Position numbers and translations under genes: made by a program
Shown: positions 33,807-35,085 of the stretch, one piece after another
How the letters are laid out: every line of letters begins with the position of its first letter
How positions within the stretch are numbered: position 1 is the first letter of the stretch
Assembly (NCBI GenBank): GCA_011191985.1
Contig: DUEU01000071.1
Coordinates: 55,467-90,551, forward strand
From: Dehalococcoidia bacterium
GTDB taxonomy: Bacteria > Chloroflexota > Dehalococcoidia > Dehalococcoidales > W111
Direction: 5' to 3'
Length of the DNA stretch: 35,085 nucleotides
Notes under the pieces: model-generated
Told to the model about the DNA's origin: nothing
What the model saw: the letters and a program-made list of their open reading frames with translations, nothing else
Databases searched by the model: none

Positions 33807-34739
33807 ATGTATAAAGGGACCGGTGTGCATCATGTTGCCATCGGCGTTAAAAGCCTGGAGATTATGAAGTCATTCTATCAGGATGTACTGGAATTCACCG
33901 AAGTATTTGGCGAATTCCCCGAGGCCGAGCATGAGGCCATGAACGAAGTATTACGGATGTCACCGGTGGTATTCAAGGGCATCATGTTCAACCAGCAAGC
34001 GGGGGGAGTATCCCTTGAATTGATTCAGATGACTAACCCGGCCCCACGCGCTATCCGCAAGGATTTCAGGTACGGCGATATCGGGGTTGCCAAGATAGCC
34101 ATCGCTGTCTCTGATGTAGAACAGTTTTATAGAGACTATAAGGACAGACTCAGTTTCTGTTCCGGGCCGAAAGTGGCAGCAGTCCCGGGGTGGGGAGAGT
34201 ACCCATTTATGTACTGCAGAGACCCGGAGGGGAACCTGCTAGAGTTTATTTCCGGGGTAAATGTGCCCGCGCATGATAAATTCGGCGGTATTCGCTGGGC
34301 AGGGGTAAGTGTAACTGACCTGCCACGTTCGGTATCTTTTTATCAGCACTACTTCGGTTTTGATAGTGTGGTGATAGAAAGCCATGAGGGCTTTTCCGGG
34401 CTGGTTGATGAGGTTTCCGGCGATAGCCATACGCGGGTTCGCTCCTGCATTCTGGCAAATAGGCGGGGTGGTGGCATGCTGGAACTATTTGAGGTCACGG
34501 AGCCCCGGGGCAGGTCAATACCATTCGCGACAAACTGGGGTGATTTTGGCTATTTGCAGGTCTGCTTCTACTGCGAAAATACCCCTGAGATGGCAGACTA
34601 TTTAGAGAGGGAAGGTATAGAGTTCCTGACCGGGATTAAAACGATTGCCGATGACCCGGAACAGGCCGGTTCTTTCTTATATATTAAAGACCCGGATGGC
34701 ATTCCGGTAGAGAATATGGTTATCGATCACCAGCTTTAA
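33807..34739 (+). CDS. Two-domain VOC (glyoxalase/extradiol dioxygenase-like) protein
   Basis: 310 residues from ATG 33807, which has GAGG seven bases upstream; the longer frame from GTG 33786 has a weaker site. Two repeats of the VOC fold: residues about 6-150 (GVHHVAIGVKSLEIMKSFYQ, ending DPEGNLLEFI) and about 160-305 (WAGVSVTDLPRSVSFYQHYFG, ending DPDGIPVENMV). Metal ligands would be His9 (in HHVA) and Glu in LLEF for domain 1; in domain 2 the usual first His is replaced (RWAGVSV), so one site may be degenerate. The family covers glyoxalases, epimerases and ring-cleaving dioxygenases. It follows the ferredoxin by 42 bp, so likely in the same unit. Substrate unknown. Confidence 0.82.
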   Translation: MYKGTGVHHVAIGVKSLEIMKSFYQDVLEFTEVFGEFPEAEHEAMNEVLRMSPVVFKGIMFNQQAGGVSLELIQMTNPAPRAIRKDFRYGDIGVAKIAIAVSDVEQFYRDYKDRLSFCSGPKVAAVPGWGEYPFMYCRDPEGNLLEFISGVNVPAHDKFGGIRWAGVSVTDLPRSVSFYQHYFGFDSVVIESHEGFSGLVDEVSGDSHTRVRSCILANRRGGGMLELFEVTEPRGRSIPFATNWGDFGYLQVCFYCENTPEMADYLEREGIEFLTGIKTIADDPEQAGSFLYIKDPDGIPVENMVIDHQL

Positions 34740-34868
34740 AGATTCTTAAGAAATATGGTGGGCGGTACTGTACGGTACGTGGAACCTCTGAATTAACTTA
34801 TAACCTAGTCTAATCTTATAGTGAAGACAAGTAATTATTAATACCCTTGTATATTAAGTTTAGCTTCA

Positions 34869-34890
34869 GGTGGTACTGTTGAGTACCACC
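34869..34890 (+). terminator. Strong hairpin after the VOC gene
   Basis: GGTGGTACT-GTTG-AGTACCACC is a perfect 9-bp stem with a four-base loop, 130 bp past the VOC stop. It is followed by CTGTAATTTAT rather than a T-run, so it may be a terminator without a strong U-tract, or an RNA-stabilising element. Confidence 0.45.
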
Positions 34891-34940
34891 CTGTAATTTA
34901 TAATAATGAAAAGTTTGTTAGCTACAATGTTGGCAAATTC

Positions 34941-34970
34941 TTGACATTCTATTATGGGCTGACGAATAAT
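34941..34970 (+). promoter_or_regulatory. Sigma-70-type promoter of the OYE-family gene
   Basis: TTGACA (34941-34946), 18 bases, AATAAT (34965-34970), 38 bp before the ATG. The -35 is perfect; the -10 has five of six matches. Confidence 0.5.
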
Positions 34971-35007
34971 ATATCGCACTATAGAGAAGAAAGGAGTGTA
35001 ATTAATA

Positions 35008-35085
35008 ATGAAAAAGTACCCGAATCTGTTCAGTCCGCTCAAACTGGGAAATCTCACTTTAAAAAATAGAATCATCGCGGCACCA
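35008..35085 (+). CDS. Old Yellow Enzyme-family FMN oxidoreductase (3' truncated)
   Basis: Only 26 codons are inside the window. They read MKKYPNLFSPLKLGNLTL then KNRIIAAP, the typical start of the OYE/2,4-dienoyl-CoA reductase (FadH-like) family: LFxPxxxGxxxxKNRIxxAP forms the first strand of the FMN barrel. AAGGAG is 11 bases before ATG. It follows the flavoprotein/ferredoxin/VOC unit, but with its own promoter and a hairpin in between. Which member of the family it is (enoate reductase, dienoyl-CoA reductase, or other) cannot be told from the fragment. Confidence 0.8.
   Translation, partial: MKKYPNLFSPLKLGNLTLKNRIIAAP

Larger units (their letters stand above)
34740..35007. other. Intergenic region before the OYE-family gene
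   Basis: About 270 bases, AT-rich towards the right. It holds a hairpin (34869-34890) and a probable promoter (34941-34970), listed separately. No gene is supported; the minus-strand frame opposite the next gene's start is a shadow. Confidence 0.5.

Noticed and set aside
34765-34790. GTAC-rich palindromic bases after the VOC gene
   Set aside because: Short, overlapping self-complementary 4-mers (GTAC) that do not form a stable stem.
1-35085. CRISPR array, insertion sequence, prophage or integrase
   Set aside because: No direct-repeat/spacer series, transposase motifs, terminal repeats or phage genes were seen in either strand.

Overview
The window is bacterial DNA of roughly 50% GC. It looks like a Chloroflexota (Dehalococcoidia-like) anaerobe from sediment or groundwater. 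The assignment rests on family mix and gene style: a quinone-linked NiFe-hydrogenase-type electron module, membrane-anchored cohesin/FnIII proteins, small Cys-rich proteins, hydantoinase/thiolase/enoyl-CoA hydratase genes and in-frame UGA (selenocysteine) codons. There is no rRNA marker, so the taxon is inference.

Layout. 1-1763 (+): the end of a HybA-like four-cluster ferredoxin, translationally coupled to a HybB/NrfD membrane subunit. 1865-4094 (-): a two-gene unit with a dockerin protein followed by a membrane-anchored cohesin protein, a miniature non-cellulosomal cohesin-dockerin pair. 4368-5654 (-): an MFS transporter. 6151-6763 (+): tRNA-Thr(CGU) and two small conserved-looking proteins. 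6855-8822 (-): acetyl-CoA synthetase. 8948-10962 (-): a cNMP-fold protein, a zinc-ribbon protein, a 2x[4Fe-4S] ferredoxin and a Crp-family regulator.

11143-12727 is the most unusual part. Three genes are each broken by one in-frame UGA exactly where the family has a redox cysteine: a DUF6132-like small membrane protein, a lipoprotein MsrA, and a glutaredoxin fused to a PDZ domain. Each UGA is followed by a bacterial SECIS-like hairpin whose loop begins 18-20 nt downstream. They form two convergent units, and the first starts behind a Crp-type operator. Three copies of that operator (TGAGAC-N4-GTCACA) lie upstream of the zinc-ribbon gene, the ferredoxin gene and the selenoprotein unit. Each is centred about -41.5 from the inferred start and points at its gene, and the encoded regulator carries the matching R-E-x3-R recognition helix.

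12793-15234 (-) is a Lon-like protease, with the selenoprotein glutaredoxin downstream of it. 15548-22080 holds a metallothionein, SppA, a complete OsmU-type osmoprotectant ABC importer, and two small membrane proteins. A 39-40 bp promoter-like element (GGTAAY-N14-TTTTATGA) recurs upstream of the metallothionein, the ABC operon and the NEW3-domain protein. This suggests a shared alternative sigma factor or regulator.

22282-31302 holds a DUF72 protein, a small Cys protein, then a long minus-strand catabolic stretch: thiolase, enoyl-CoA hydratase, MBL hydrolase, and a hydantoinase B/A pair led by an unrecognised protein with a Cys-rich tail. 31794 to the end (+) holds a fumarate/APS-reductase-like flavoprotein, a ferredoxin, a two-domain VOC protein and the start of an Old Yellow Enzyme-family oxidoreductase. 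Ahead of the flavoprotein is a promoter followed 50 nt later by a terminator-like hairpin, compatible with a small RNA or attenuator.
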